A stretch of DNA of 64,000 nucleotides from Geomonas silvestris (GTDB lineage Bacteria; Desulfobacterota; Desulfuromonadia; Geobacterales; Geobacteraceae), in contig NZ_BLXX01000006.1 of the NCBI RefSeq assembly GCF_014193515.1, forward strand, positions 221,267 through 285,266, given 5' to 3'. Position numbers and translations under genes: made by a program. Below the pieces are notes generated by a model. The model searched no databases. It saw only the letters and a list, made by a program, of their open reading frames with translations, and was not told the origin of the DNA. This document shows positions 10,353 through 19,617 of the stretch, piece by piece. The first letter of the stretch is position 1; every line of letters starts with the position of its first letter.

Positions 10353-10616
10353 TCTAGATCACCTCCGGGCGGCTTTTAACCAGACAGTTCTCATTGAGCG
10401 GAAATCTAGAACTCGCCAGCGACAGCCTCGCTCTATGACAGTGTATCACACGGATAACAAGGTCGCCTGGCCCTGTTGTGCCTGGCGACTCCCAGCCTTT
10501 GAGCCACCGCATGAATCTGCCAACCGACCTACCCTGTGTTTAAGTTGCCTACTGTAAGCAAGCGTCTTTGAATTAATAAACATTAGTCAGATTATGGAAT
10601 AGGTGTTACTCTGAGA
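10353..10616. promoter_or_regulatory. divergent promoter region between Mg ATPase and sigma-54 activator
   Basis: 264 bases between two divergent starts; it must carry both promoters. On the plus side TTGAAT followed by an AT-rich spacer and TTATGG is a weak sigma-70 candidate about 30 nt before 10617. On the minus side the only clear signal is the strong ribosome-binding site of the ATPase. No leader peptide or Mg2+-sensing fold was recognised. Confidence 0.4.
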
Positions 10617-12470
10617 ATGAGCCAGTCAAGGAGTTTCATGGACCTTTGTAGTAGCTCTTTTCCCAACCGCACCTGGTTCAAATTCGAGGCGTACAGCATG
10701 GACAGTGGAAACGACGAGAGCGCTTCAGTTGTAAGCGGAAAAAAACGGCCTACCGTGCGGCACCGGCTCATTGCCGGACCGGTCTCGCCGCAACCGCCTA
10801 TGACCCGGGAGGCGATGCGGAGGCTTGTCCAGGAATTGGAAATCCATCAGATCGAGCTCGAATCGCAAAACGAGGAGCTGCGGCAGGCCCGAGAACAGCT
10901 GGAGATCTCGCGCAACGACCTGGCCGAACTCTACGACTTCGCCCCCGTTGCCTACTTCACCTTCGACAGCTGCGGAGTGGTACGCCAGGTTAACCTGGCA
11001 GGTTCACAGCTACTGGGAGTCGAGCGGCGCCAGCTGGTCGGCACCCCCTTTACCCGTTACCTCGCCGACGCGCAAGGGAGGGAGTTTTTCCCCCGCTACC
11101 TGGCCGGGGTAGTGCAGCATCCCCATCTCCAGCAGTGCGAGATCAGGCTTTCCGGAAAAAACGGTTCGATCGTTTACGGCAGGTTCCGCAGCATCAGGGT
11201 CAGCGACCGCGTCGGCAAGGACGGCTTCATCCGCGTTCTCTGCTCGGTCGTCGACGGCACCCTCGCCAGACGCCTGCAGGAAGACCTGCAAAAATCTCAC
11301 AACAACCTCGAGATTACCGTATCGCAGCGCACCGCGGAGCTCGCCCGCAGCAACGAACAGCTCACCCGGGAAATCGAGGAGCGCAGCAGGGCCGAAGAGG
11401 CGCTGCAAAACGCCTACCTGGAGATAAAGCGACTGAAGGACCGGCTTCAGGCCGAAAACAACTACCTGCAGCAGGAGGTCGCCCGGCAGTTCAACTTCGG
11501 CGAGATCATCGGCCAGAGCCAGGCCCTCGCCAACGTGAACCGGCAGGTGGAACAGGTCAGCCCCATGAATGCCACCGTGCTGCTTTTGGGCGAAACCGGC
11601 ACCGGCAAGGGGATGGTGGCTCGTGCCATCCACGCCGGCTCCCCCCGCAAGGGGCGCCCCATGATTACCGTCAACTGCACCACCTTGCCGGCGACGCTGG
11701 TGGAAAGCGAGCTCTTCGGGCGGGAAAAGGGCGCCTTCACCGGTGCATTTGCCCGCCAGATCGGGCGTTTCGAACTGGCCGACGGCGGCACCGTGTTCCT
11801 GGACGAAGTAGGCGACATGCCGCTGGAATTGCAGGGCAAACTGCTCCGGGTAATCCAGGACGGCGAGTTCGAGCGGTTGGGCGGCAACATCACCCTCAAG
11901 ACCGACGTCCGGATCATCGCGGCCACCAATCGGAACCTGGTGACGGAGATCCGTGAGGGCCGCTTCCGGGAGGACCTCTACTACCGCCTCAATGTCTTCC
12001 CTATCACCATTCCGCCACTTAGGCAGCGCAGCGAGGACATCCCGCTGCTTGTCGAGCACTTCCTGGCCAAGTTCAACAAGAAGATCGGCAAAACGGTAAG
12101 GACGGTAACGAAGGAGACACTGGAGGCCCTCAAGGGCTACCACTGGCCGGGCAATGTCCGTGAACTGGAAAACGTCATCGAGCGTGCGGTCATCACCAGC
12201 CAGGGGAGCACTCTCCAGGTGCTGGACCGGTTCGACAGTTTCCCTGTAAGGGAACAAGACGGCGCGGCTCCGGCTCCGGACGGAGTCGGCGGAGCGACGG
12301 GGGGGGCTGGCGTGAAGGCGCTCTCCGTCCTCGAGAGCGATCACATCTTGAGCGTTTTGTTAAGGACCGGCTGGCGCATCGAGGGAAAACACGGTGCGGC
12401 TGGGCTGCTCGGCATCAATGCCAGTACTTTGCGGGCGCGGATGCGTAAATTCGGCATCGTCCGCAGGTAA
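10617..12470 (+). CDS. PAS-domain sigma-54-dependent transcriptional activator
   Basis: An enhancer-binding protein that would remodel sigma-54 RNA polymerase using ATP. Of 617 residues, 65-100 form a coiled coil resembling other PAS sensors (LEIHQIELE), about 100-215 a PAS domain, 225-290 a coiled coil, and 292-525 the AAA+ domain with Walker A GETGTGKG (325-332), GAFTGA (372-377, the sigma-54 contact loop) and Walker [11 protein letters not shown]. The C-terminal segment (about 560-617) is a Fis-type helix-turn-helix ([17 protein letters not shown]). There is no receiver domain, so the signal probably enters through PAS. The start is uncertain: ATG 10617 has a weak ribosome site, and ATG 10698 (residue 28) is an alternative. 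No sigma-54 promoter was found nearby, so targets are unknown. Confidence 0.9.
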   Translation: MSQSRSFMDLCSSSFPNRTWFKFEAYSMDSGNDESASVVSGKKRPTVRHRLIAGPVSPQPPMTREAMRRLVQELEIHQIELESQNEELRQAREQLEISRNDLAELYDFAPVAYFTFDSCGVVRQVNLAGSQLLGVERRQLVGTPFTRYLADAQGREFFPRYLAGVVQHPHLQQCEIRLSGKNGSIVYGRFRSIRVSDRVGKDGFIRVLCSVVDGTLARRLQEDLQKSHNNLEITVSQRTAELARSNEQLTREIEERSRAEEALQNAYLEIKRLKDRLQAENNYLQQEVARQFNFGEIIGQSQALANVNRQVEQVSPMNATVLLLGETGTGKGMVARAIHAGSPRKGRPMITVNCTTLPATLVESELFGREKGAFTGAFARQIGRFELADGGTVFLDEVGDMPLELQGKLLRVIQDGEFERLGGNITLKTDVRIIAATNRNLVTEIREGRFREDLYYRLNVFPITIPPLRQRSEDIPLLVEHFLAKFNKKIGKTVRTVTKETLEALKGYHWPGNVRELENVIERAVITSQGSTLQVLDRFDSFPVREQDGAAPAPDGVGGATGGAGVKALSVLESDHILSVLLRTGWRIEGKHGAAGLLGINASTLRARMRKFGIVRR

Positions 12471-12477
12471 CCAGCCC

Positions 12478-12615
12478 TTACGGATGACGCTGCCCGTTGG
12501 TTTTGTAGCGCGCCCAGTATGCCGTGCTGCGGGCCAAGTGCCGGTCCATGGGCCCTCTGTTCAAAATCGCCAGGACGGCGGCGTAGAATACGGCTGCACC
12601 AATGATTGTCAACAT
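12478..12615 (-). CDS. 45-residue small membrane protein
   Basis: A short frame starting at ATG 12615 with GGAGGAG 8 nt upstream and ending at TAA 12478. The peptide begins MLTIIGAAVFYAAVLAIL, a single hydrophobic helix of about 18 residues, followed by a basic polar tail rich in Arg, His and Tyr (ending NGQRHP). This suggests a one-pass membrane peptide with its C-terminus in the cytoplasm. No family is recognised. It lies just downstream of the convergent sigma-54 activator and in the same direction as the 41-residue lysine-rich gene at 12721-12846, so the two could be co-transcribed. Support comes from the ribosome-binding site and the coherent hydrophobic helix; expression is unproven. 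Confidence 0.5.
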   Translation of the reverse strand: MLTIIGAAVFYAAVLAILNRGPMDRHLARSTAYWARYKTNGQRHP

Positions 12616-12720
12616 AAGCTTAGCTCCTCCGGCACCTCGTTTACCGTGCGGGGGTGCCTTTCCCCGAAGCGTTGTGTCCCAAGCCCCTCCCTACCAAAAG
12701 CACGCGACAGGCAGGTCCGG

Positions 12721-12846
12721 TCAGACGGTAACCTTCAGGCCGGCCGTTTTTTCGTCCTTTTTGAGCTTCTTATCCGCCTTCTTCTCTTTTTGGGTCTTGG
12801 CTGGTGCCTTCTTGGAAGCCTTCTTGCTGTCCTTGCCTTTACTCAT
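12721..12846 (-). CDS. 41-residue lysine-rich small protein
   Basis: Starts at ATG 12846 with AGGAG 6-7 nt upstream and stops at 12721. The peptide (MSKGKDSKKASKKAPAKTQK and on) is dominated by Lys and Ala, very basic, with no hydrophobic segment, resembling histone-H1-like or disordered nucleic-acid-binding tails. A longer in-frame extension upstream is possible but has no ribosome site and a different composition, so the short form is preferred. Function is unknown; binding to nucleic acid is a guess from charge alone. It is downstream, on the same strand, of the PAS kinase at 13358. Confidence 0.5.
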   Translation of the reverse strand: MSKGKDSKKASKKAPAKTQKEKKADKKLKKDEKTAGLKVTV

Positions 12847-13357
12847 GTCCGTCTCCTGGTACCGCGGGAAGTCGTTACTTCTGCACCAGTGAACTTGCAA
12901 CGAGCGGGCCAGACGGAAGCGGATGCGAACCTGGGCGCGCAACAGGCCGCAAAGACGCGGGAATTTCGAGGTAAGCCCCCTCTGCCCAGGAAAATCCGTC
13001 GCAAGGGACCGTCGCATGTCGCACTCCTGCCATATATGGCGGAGCAGCCGTGCGCCGCTTAGCTGGCAGCACGGTACCGGCGCAAGATGCCGTACTTGCG
13101 CATCCGGGCCAAAGGGTGCTGAGATGAGACCCCAAAAGTCCAGCCGCGGCCTTGCTTTCCCTCGGGTAGACTAGACGGCAAGAGTTCGTGCCATTTTGGG
13201 TGGAACTACCAAGATTAACGTAACCGCGACGTGTGACGGAGATGTCGGCAGGCAGGGTGGCCTTCGGGACAGGAGGTGGCCAAGCAGGGGGGACCCACAC
13301 CGGGGACGGCGCTGGGATAGAAAATCCGAATCGGTACAAGCCGCACCTGCAGGGGAT
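12847..13357. other. gene-free stretch
   Basis: About 510 bases between the lysine-rich small gene and the stop of the PAS kinase. Open frames on both strands lack ribosome-binding sites and give Pro/Arg-rich peptides typical of antisense frames in GC-rich DNA. The promoter for the small genes at 12478-12846 should lie here, but no clear -35/-10 pair was seen. No rho-independent terminator was recognised for the kinase. Confidence 0.4.
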
Positions 13358-14695
13358 CTAGACCTCGATTCTGAACTCGGCGCCCCCTGGCACGTTACGC
13401 GCCGTGAGCCGCCCCTTCATGCTTTTTTCGATGATGGTCCGGGACATGAAGAGACCGATTCCGGTTCCCTTGTCGGGTCCCTTGGTGGTGAAGTAGGCAT
13501 CGAAGATCCGGTCCAGGATCTCGTCGGGGATGCCGCCCGCGTTGTCGCTTATAGTGACCACCGATCGCCCCCCAAGCATGGCCGCTTGGATGGAAATCCG
13601 GGGTGAGTCGACCTGACGCTCGACCAGCGCGTCCCTTGCATTGAGGAGGATATTGAGAAGCACCTGGGAATATTCGTTGGGAAAGCCCGTGGCAGTCGGG
13701 TCGGTTTCCTGCTGGAAATACACCGCGATCCCCTGGTCCTGCAACGTCTTTTGCACCAGGGAGAGGGTGCGCGCGATCACCTTGTTGACCCTGAAGGTGG
13801 TCGTTTCCTTATCGACCTTGAAAAGGTTGCGGAAAGCCTCGACGGTTTGCGACATGTGCTGGACGAGAGCCATCGCTTTTTCTGAAGTTTCCTTCAGTAC
13901 GTCGCCGCTTAGTTTGCCCACGGCATAAAACATCGGCAACTGCTGGATCATAAGCCCCAGGGAGTTCAGCGGCTGGTTCCACTGGTGGGCGATGTTGTTG
14001 ATCATCTCGCCCATGACGGCTAGACGGTCCTGCAGTATTAACATTTCGTCTTTTTGACGCAGTTGCTCCACCGCCTTGGCGATGCGCAGTTCCAGGAATC
14101 TGTTCATTTCCTCGAGGTCCCGCCTTTTTTCGGCAAGTTCCCTCTCGGCACGCCGGCGCTCGGTTATGTCGATGACCGCGACGCGACACTCCTGGCCAGC
14201 GGCGTCGGGCACCACCTCGATCTGCAAAAAGAGCGTTTCCCCTCCTTCCGGGGAGAAAGGCATTTCGCAGGACAGTTTTGCCTGCAGCTCAAAGGCCCTG
14301 GCCAGGAAATCTGAGAAGAAAGGGCGCGCGCTGGTCGGCACGAAGGCACCCATGCGCCGCCTCGCAAGCCGGCCGCGCTCGACCCCCAAGAGGCTCGCTC
14401 CCATGAGGTTCGCCGCCTTGATGGCTCCGGACCGGTCCAGCGTGAAATAGCCCACCGGTGCGAAATCGTAGAGGTCGGTGTACTTTTCGGAGATCCGGTC
14501 CGCCTCGTCCCGGGCCCGCATCAGCTCGGCATTTTGCAACTCGAGCTCGATCCGGTGCACCTCGAACTCATGGATGAGCCGCAGCATCTCTTCGGGGCTC
14601 CTGGGGACCTCGAGCTGCGCGGCCTTCTCCCGCAGACGCCCTTCGGCCCGGCGGCGCAGTTCCTCTGCCGTTATCAACCCTGCATCCTTAGACAT
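13358..14695 (-). CDS. PAS-domain sensor histidine kinase
   Basis: A cytoplasmic two-component kinase of 445 residues without membrane segments. Order: coiled coil with IHEFEVHRIELELQN (about 40-75), the same motif as in the sigma-54 activator at 10617; a PAS domain (about 75-180); coiled coil; a dimerisation/phosphotransfer domain with the H-box NNIAHQWNQPLNSLG (His near 238); and HATPase with N-box LLNILLNARDAL, G1 DNAGGIP and G2 GTGIGLFMS. No receiver domain. It follows the CheB-CheR fusion by only 50 nt on the same strand, so it is probably co-transcribed and may receive PAS or methylation-linked signals from it. No partner response regulator is adjacent; the activator at 10617 lacks a receiver. 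The ATG start is plausible. Confidence 0.88.
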   Translation of the reverse strand: MSKDAGLITAEELRRRAEGRLREKAAQLEVPRSPEEMLRLIHEFEVHRIELELQNAELMRARDEADRISEKYTDLYDFAPVGYFTLDRSGAIKAANLMGASLLGVERGRLARRRMGAFVPTSARPFFSDFLARAFELQAKLSCEMPFSPEGGETLFLQIEVVPDAAGQECRVAVIDITERRRAERELAEKRRDLEEMNRFLELRIAKAVEQLRQKDEMLILQDRLAVMGEMINNIAHQWNQPLNSLGLMIQQLPMFYAVGKLSGDVLKETSEKAMALVQHMSQTVEAFRNLFKVDKETTTFRVNKVIARTLSLVQKTLQDQGIAVYFQQETDPTATGFPNEYSQVLLNILLNARDALVERQVDSPRISIQAAMLGGRSVVTISDNAGGIPDEILDRIFDAYFTTKGPDKGTGIGLFMSRTIIEKSMKGRLTARNVPGGAEFRIEV

Positions 14696-14745
14696 AACCT
14701 CGTGTCCCTCACCGGCAGGTACGCCCCTTACGCGCGGCAGCTGCG

Positions 14746-17382
14746 CTAGCTTCCGGTTTCCAGCCGTTTCATAAGTCGCGCATTCTCCTCGCGCAGTTCC
14801 GCCTCCAGCCTCTTGGCAGCCGTAATGTCCGAAAAGGTGATCACCACCCCGTCGATCACCTCATCGATGGTCCGATAGGGCATGATGCGCACCAGGAACC
14901 AGCGCTTATCGACGGTGGCGACCTGCTTCTCCGAAAAGACCAGGGTGCGCAGCACCTCGTCCACGTCCGCGACCAATTCAGGGTACACCAGGTGATTCAC
15001 GATGTCGTCAAGGGGCCTCCCCACATCCCCGGGGATCAGCTTGAACAGCTTCTCGACTCCCTTGGTGTAGCGGCGTATACGGCAACGGGAATCCAGGAAA
15101 ACGGTGAGTATCTCCGTACTGTTCAGAAGGTTCCTCATGTCGTTGTTGGTCCGCGCCAGCTCGCCCATCTTGGACTGCTGTTCGGCATTCACCGTCTGCA
15201 GCTCTTCGTTTAAGGACTGCAGCTCTTCCCGCGACGTGGTCAGCTCCTCGTTGGTGGACTGCAGCTCCTCGTTGGTGGACTGCAACTCTTCGTTGGCGGA
15301 CTTGAGCTCTTCCTGGGACGATTGCATCTCCTCGCGGGAGACCTGCAGTTTTTCCGACAGGTGCTGGAGTTCCCGCTCCAGTTCCTGCACCCTGTCGCAG
15401 GTCTCGGAAATGGCGCCGGAGCGGGGCCTCCTTTTCCTGTTCTCGAGCACCGGCCGATCCTTGAACACCACCATCACCAGACCCCGAAGCGCCTGCGGCT
15501 CCTCGACGGTCTGAACGATGATGTCGACATCCTGGCTGCCGGGGCCCTCCCCGAGCTTGAGCGCCGGGGCTGTCACCGCCTCCTTCTGCCTGAGCGCCTT
15601 CTCGAAGGCGACCCCCAGCTCGAAGCGCAGCCCCTTGCGGACCATGGCGAAGATGTTCCAGTTGGCCTTGCCGGCCGCAGGCTCGAGATACTTGCCCGTT
15701 CGCCCGCTTATGTAGAGGATGTCGCCTTTGCCGTTGACCAGCACTGCTGGAGGGGAAAAGCTCTGCAGCAACAACTGGTCGGCGAGCGCCTGGAGGTTGT
15801 CTGCGGGCTTCGCCACGATGGTTTCCTTATGAACTCCGGACAGGGCCGGGACCAAGGCGGGAGGAAAGGCCAGCGGCTCCAGTGGCAAGGCGGATTCGCG
15901 CCGCTGAAAAAGCCGCGCCTTGAGGTTTAAGGGGGTAAAGAGCTCGCCGCTGCTGTTCAGCGACTCCGCACTCCCAAGGAACAGGATGCCGCCCGGTTTC
16001 AGGACATAGTGGAATATCGGAAGGAGCTGTCTTTGGACCTCCGGAGTCAAGTATATCAACAGGTTGCGGCAGGCCAAAAGGTCCAGCTTGGTAAAGGGGG
16101 GATCCATGATGAGGTTTTGCGTAGCGAAGGTGACGGCGCCGCGGATCTCCTTGCCGACCCGGTAGCCGTTCTCCTCCTTAGTGAAGAACCGGTGCAACCG
16201 TTCGGATGACACGTCCGACGCGATGTTGGCCGGGTAACTTCCTTGACGGGCACGGTCTATGGCGTCGCGGTCCAGATCGGTGGCAAAGATCTGCAGCTGG
16301 AACTTCTCCGCGGCATGGCTCCGCTCCAGGGCCTCCCTAAACACTATCGCCAGCGAATAGGCCTCCTCTCCGGTGGAGCAGCCCGCCGACCATACCCTCA
16401 GCACCCCGCCCTGCCGCTCGGCCAGCAGCGCCGGGAGGGCCTCGTCCCGCAGGAACTCCCAAGCAGTCCCATCCCGGAAGAAGTTAGTGACCCCGATCAG
16501 AAGCTCGTTGAAGAGCAGATCGAGCTCCTGAGGGTTTCCCTGCAGGTAGCGGACATAGGTGACGAGCCGGTCGATTTGATGGATCCCCATGCGCCGCTCG
16601 ATGCGGCGGTACACGGTGTTTTTCTTGTACGGGGAAAAATCGTGGCCGGTCTTGGCTCGCAGCAGGATGAGCACCTTCTCCAGGGAGCTTTGGTCCTTCT
16701 CCTCCTGCGCCCCTTCCACCTTGGCGATCAGCTGGGAGTGGCGCAGGTATTCGGCGATCTTGCCAGGCAGCTCCTGTGCCGGTGCCACCAGGTCGGCAAG
16801 TCCTGCATCGATGGCGCTTCTGGGCATGCTGTCGAACTTAGCGGTCTCGGGCTTCTGGACCAGCCCGAGACCGGCCTTTTCCTTGATGGCCCTTAGCCCC
16901 GCGGTACCGTCCGACCCCATGCCGGAGAGGATCACGCCGACGCTATGCTGCTGTCGGTCCTCGGCCAGGGAGCGCAGGAAGAAGTCGATGGGGAGCCTCA
17001 GGCCGCGCGGCGCCGTCGGCTCGAACAGGTGCAAGATCCCGTGCAAAATCGACATGTCCCGGTTGGGAGGGATCACATAGACGCAGTTCGGCCTGACCCG
17101 CATCCGGTCTTTCACCTGATATACCGTCATGCCGCTGGCACGTTGCAGCAGCTCAGGCAAGAGCCCCTGATGCGTCGGGTCCAGGTGCTGGATGACGACG
17201 AATGCCATGCCGCTGTCCGGCGGTACGCCCCGCAGGAACTGCTCCAGGGCCTCCAGTCCTCCCGCTGAGGCGCCGACGCCGACAATGGGGAAGGAGAGTT
17301 CCCGCGGGCTGGCAACTGCCTGTTCCGCAGCATCGCAGGGGGTGCTTCTTGAGCTGGACGTCTTTGTCTTGATTCTTTTCAT
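14746..17382 (-). CDS. CheB-CheR fusion with PAS domain
   Basis: Combines a chemotaxis methylesterase and a methyltransferase in one chain. The CheB part keeps the catalytic Ser (GVGASAGGLEAL), His (VVIQHLDPTHQG) and Asp (SGMGSDGTAG) segments. The CheR part follows with RRIERRMG, TNFFRD and the SAM-binding WSAGCSTGEEAYS. A long coiled coil made of near-identical seven-residue steps (EELQSTN, repeated) then leads to a C-terminal PAS domain. There is no CheB receiver domain, as usual for this fusion class. I place the start at ATG 17382; a TTG 9 nt upstream is possible, and neither has a strong ribosome site. It is followed directly by the PAS kinase. The class is thought to act in sensory signalling rather than classic chemotaxis; no cheA or mcp genes are nearby. 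Confidence 0.9.
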   Translation of the reverse strand: MKRIKTKTSSSRSTPCDAAEQAVASPRELSFPIVGVGASAGGLEALEQFLRGVPPDSGMAFVVIQHLDPTHQGLLPELLQRASGMTVYQVKDRMRVRPNCVYVIPPNRDMSILHGILHLFEPTAPRGLRLPIDFFLRSLAEDRQQHSVGVILSGMGSDGTAGLRAIKEKAGLGLVQKPETAKFDSMPRSAIDAGLADLVAPAQELPGKIAEYLRHSQLIAKVEGAQEEKDQSSLEKVLILLRAKTGHDFSPYKKNTVYRRIERRMGIHQIDRLVTYVRYLQGNPQELDLLFNELLIGVTNFFRDGTAWEFLRDEALPALLAERQGGVLRVWSAGCSTGEEAYSLAIVFREALERSHAAEKFQLQIFATDLDRDAIDRARQGSYPANIASDVSSERLHRFFTKEENGYRVGKEIRGAVTFATQNLIMDPPFTKLDLLACRNLLIYLTPEVQRQLLPIFHYVLKPGGILFLGSAESLNSSGELFTPLNLKARLFQRRESALPLEPLAFPPALVPALSGVHKETIVAKPADNLQALADQLLLQSFSPPAVLVNGKGDILYISGRTGKYLEPAAGKANWNIFAMVRKGLRFELGVAFEKALRQKEAVTAPALKLGEGPGSQDVDIIVQTVEEPQALRGLVMVVFKDRPVLENRKRRPRSGAISETCDRVQELERELQHLSEKLQVSREEMQSSQEELKSANEELQSTNEELQSTNEELTTSREELQSLNEELQTVNAEQQSKMGELARTNNDMRNLLNSTEILTVFLDSRCRIRRYTKGVEKLFKLIPGDVGRPLDDIVNHLVYPELVADVDEVLRTLVFSEKQVATVDKRWFLVRIMPYRTIDEVIDGVVITFSDITAAKRLEAELREENARLMKRLETGS

Positions 17383-17406
17383 GTGAACCAATATAGCACT
17401 GCTTTA

Positions 17407-17969
17407 TTAAAAGTCTCGAAAATTCAGCATAAGCCCCAACAACCCTCCGGAGTTTTTCCTGCTGACCCGGGCATTCGTCATCCTGGAGTCGATGATCCGC
17501 GAGCTGACCCGGACCACAACTAGCTGCAGTCGTTTCGCGAGCAGGTCTCCCGCCTGACGGCCAAGCACTTTAGCGCGGCTCGCATCGAGGAAAAAACGGT
17601 TAGACTCGCCCGTGACCGCCCTGAAGCGCTTAAACCATTCTCTCGCCACAGTTTCGAAGGTGTTTTCCCCTTCGGCAACTTGTGCCGCTTTCTCGGCCTT
17701 TCTGGCCACACCGGGGTCTTCTCCCCTGGCGATCATTTCCCTTGCTTGATCTCGTGATTTGCGGGCCTCGGAAAGAGAGACCGCGGGATAAGCGCCGAAG
17801 GAGAGCTTTTTCTCCTTGTCGGCGAAGCGGCATTTGAAGTACCAAAGCTTTCCGCCCGTGGGGTGATCAAGAGGTACGGCCCCCCGCCATCGAAAAGTTT
17901 GTACTTTCTTGGGGCCGGTTTCGACCGGGATATCTGGATATCTGAAAGAGGAGGAATCCTTTTAGGCAT
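17407..17969 (-). pseudogene. phage-type tyrosine integrase, N-terminal remnant
   Basis: Starts at ATG 17969 behind a strong ribosome site (AAAGGAGGT). The first frame reads MPKRIPPLSDIQ...LFDGGGPYLLITP, an Arm-DNA-binding domain of P4-type integrases. Near 17870 the homology jumps frame (GGKLWYFKCRFADKEKK), as expected from loss of one C, and runs on through SLSEARKSRDQA and NTFETVAREWF. Recognisable similarity ends near the sequence LLAKRLQL. The catalytic C-terminal domain with its Arg/His/Tyr residues is absent; the rest to 17407 looks random. It sits about 180 nt from the 3' end of tRNA-Leu(CAA), a normal arrangement for an integrase next to its attachment site. The element it belonged to is gone. 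Confidence 0.8.
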
Positions 17970-18076
17970 GAGTCTTTACCTCCTTTTGGGGGCCTTTTTT
18001 GTGCCCTTTGGGGCAGGCCCCCATGGATCTCCTGGACTACAGTAGACCTCCAGAGACCTTGGTGGACCATACCAAC

Positions 18077-18108
18077 AGAAAAGGCCCTGATTTCTCAGGG
18101 CCTTTTCT
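18077..18108 (-). terminator. terminator after tRNA-Leu(CAA)
   Basis: A perfect 14-bp stem (AGAAAAGGCCCTGA with its complement) and a TTTC loop, with A/T flanks on both sides. It lies directly downstream of the minus-strand tRNA-Leu and could stop transcription from either direction. Confidence 0.8.
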
Positions 18109-18146
18109 GTTTCTTAAACCTATGTAACCTTCCAAAAACTAGCTGG

Positions 18147-18231
18147 TGGTACCGGAGGCCGGGGTCGAACCGGCACGGATTGCTCCGCTGGATTTTGAGT
18201 CCAGTGCGTCTACCAATTTCACCACTCCGGC
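18147..18231 (-). tRNA. tRNA-Leu (anticodon CAA)
   Basis: 85 nt including an encoded CCA. The acceptor stem GCCGGAG pairs with CTCCGGT (one G-U at the end), there is a long variable arm as in class II tRNAs, a T arm GGTTCGACCCC, and the anticodon loop CTCAAAA gives CAA for UUG codons. The nearby integrase remnant suggests its 3' end was an attachment site; no second copy of the 3' end was seen in the window. Confidence 0.95.
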
Positions 18232-18306
18232 AAGTGTCCGCGGAGTATACCCAATGGTTTTGCCAAGGTCAAGAATGAAATTGGCAAAGGGTACCGTAAA
18301 AAATTA

Positions 18307-18335
18307 TTGACAGCCCACTTGCCCGATGTTATAAA
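18307..18335 (+). promoter_or_regulatory. sigma-70 promoter of first tRNA-Ala
   Basis: TTGACA at 18307-18312 and TATAAA at 18330-18335 with a 17-bp spacer, 15 nt before the tRNA. Confidence 0.85.
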
Positions 18336-18350
18336 CGGAACTCCTTTGAT

Positions 18351-18426
<76 letters not shown>

Positions 18427-18437
18427 TCACTTACCAC

Positions 18438-18471
18438 AAGCATCTGAGACTCAACTCTTGGATGCTTTTTT
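18438..18471 (+). terminator. terminator of tRNA-Ala copy 1
   Basis: Stem AAGCATC/GATGCTT followed by a T run, 11 nt after the tRNA. The same hairpin recurs after copy 2. Confidence 0.7.
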
Positions 18472-18509
18472 GTTGAAAGCAGCAGAGGGCGTCTCTACTT
18501 CAATTAGTA

Positions 18510-18538
18510 TTGACAACGAGACAACCAAATGGTACAAG
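18510..18538 (+). promoter_or_regulatory. sigma-70 promoter of second tRNA-Ala
   Basis: TTGACA at 18510-18515 and TACAAG at 18533-18538, spacer 17 bp. The -10 box is weaker than that of copy 1. Confidence 0.7.
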
Positions 18539-18551
18539 TTGGAACTTCGAT

Positions 18552-18627
<76 letters not shown>

Positions 18628-18638
18628 TCACTTACCAC

Positions 18639-18672
18639 AAGCATCTGAGACTCAACTCTTGGATGCTTTTTT
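18639..18672 (+). terminator. terminator of tRNA-Ala copy 2
   Basis: Same AAGCATC/GATGCTT stem and T run as after copy 1. Confidence 0.7.
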
Positions 18673-18924
18673 TCGTTTTCGATCCTCTTCCCTCGATTTG
18701 CCAATACCCATCTAGCGTCCCCCGCTGCCGGAAAAAATCCCGAACTGCTTTAACATAAAGACGACGCTTCCCGCTGTCCCAGCGCCCAGCGGTTGTGCAG
18801 CAAGCCCCTGGGCCGTCTCAGTGCTACCGCACACCTGGAGGGTCCATGAACGAGACTCCCAAGATAGTCCCCCCCCCTGTACTGCGAGCCAGATCACCCT
18901 GGTGCGTGCGTGGCTCACTGCAGC

Positions 18925-19310
18925 AGGAGCGTCACGTCAACGTCTCTATTCAGCCGGCATTGACGGCAACCGGCGACCCTACCCTCATCAAGATCGCCCT
19001 GCGCAAGTTGTTCAGCAACGCCTGGAAGTACACCACCGGCAGATCTCCTGCCGTGATAGAGTTTGCAGCGAGCCCCGAAGGAAAGGCCTTCCTGATGCGC
19101 GACAACGGCGTCGGCTTTGATCCTGCCGACGCCGCCAGGTTGTTCCACCCCTTCCAGCACCTGCACGACAACGACCGCCTGGCAGGTTAGGGCACCGGTC
19201 TTACCTGCGTGCGGCGCATAATCGAACGCCACAGCGGCAGGATCTGGGCCTGGGGAATCCCCGGGAAAGGGGCCATCTTCTACTTCACGCTGCAGGAGTG
19301 CGGCTCGTAG
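18925..19310 (+). pseudogene. histidine kinase ATPase domain, broken remnant
   Basis: Encodes most of a HATPase_c domain: RHVNVSIQPALTATGDPTLI, N-box LRKLFSNAWKYT and G1 DNGVGFD, then an in-frame TAG at 19188-19190 inside the G2 region (LAG-stop-GTGLTCV), after which the frame continues as VRRIIERHSGRIWA...IFYFTL to a second stop at 19310. The dimerisation domain and sensor part are missing. The preceding frame from 18795 has no kinase similarity. This is the leftover 3' end of a two-component kinase similar to bacteriophytochrome/PAS kinases of this group. Together with the integrase remnant and the tRNA duplication it marks a rearranged zone. Confidence 0.75.
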
Positions 19311-19317
19311 CTCGCAC

Positions 19318-19605
19318 CTATTCCCCCTTCACCGCCTCCTTGGTCTTTTCCCCTGCCCTTTTCACGGTCTTGCCGGTTTCGGTGCCGGCCTTTTTCAGCG
19401 CCTTTCCCGTCTTCTTCGCTGCCTTTTTAAGCTCATGTCCCGTTTTCTGGCCGGCTTTTTTGATCTCGTGACCACCCCCCTGACGGTTCTCCTTGACACC
19501 CTGACCGGTGTCCTCCGTGTTCTGTGACGCGGTTTCTGCGCCGCAGGTCAAGACGCCGGCAAGAAGCAGCGCCGGCAGCATCGCGCTCACTGATTTCACA
19601 CGCAT
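19318..19605 (-). CDS. exported small protein with 11-residue lysine-rich repeats
   Basis: 95 residues: a signal peptide (about 1-23, hydrophobic core MLPALLLAGVL), a polar linker, then four consecutive 11-residue repeats from residue 46 (HEIKKAGQKTG, HELKKAAKKTG, KALKKAGTETG, KTVKRAGEKTK) and a partial fifth. Eleven-residue Lys/Ala/Thr/Glu repeats are the hallmark of LEA-group-3-like and apolipoprotein-like amphipathic helices, which protect membranes or proteins under water stress in other organisms; that function here is inference. The start ATG 19605 has the ribosome site AAGGAGGT 6 nt upstream. It follows the 19618 gene by 12 nt, so the two are probably one operon. The stop is shortly before the kinase remnant. 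Confidence 0.75.
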   Translation of the reverse strand: MRVKSVSAMLPALLLAGVLTCGAETASQNTEDTGQGVKENRQGGGHEIKKAGQKTGHELKKAAKKTGKALKKAGTETGKTVKRAGEKTKEAVKGE

Positions 19606-19617
19606 CGCTAAACCTCC

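Noticed and set aside
11010..12344. 444-codon open frame on the minus strand
   Set aside because: Antisense to the sigma-54 activator AAA+ domain.
12875..13339. 154-codon open frame on the minus strand between the small lysine-rich gene and the PAS kinase
   Set aside because: No ribosome site, Pro/Ser/Arg-rich, no recognisable fold; left as gene-free sequence.
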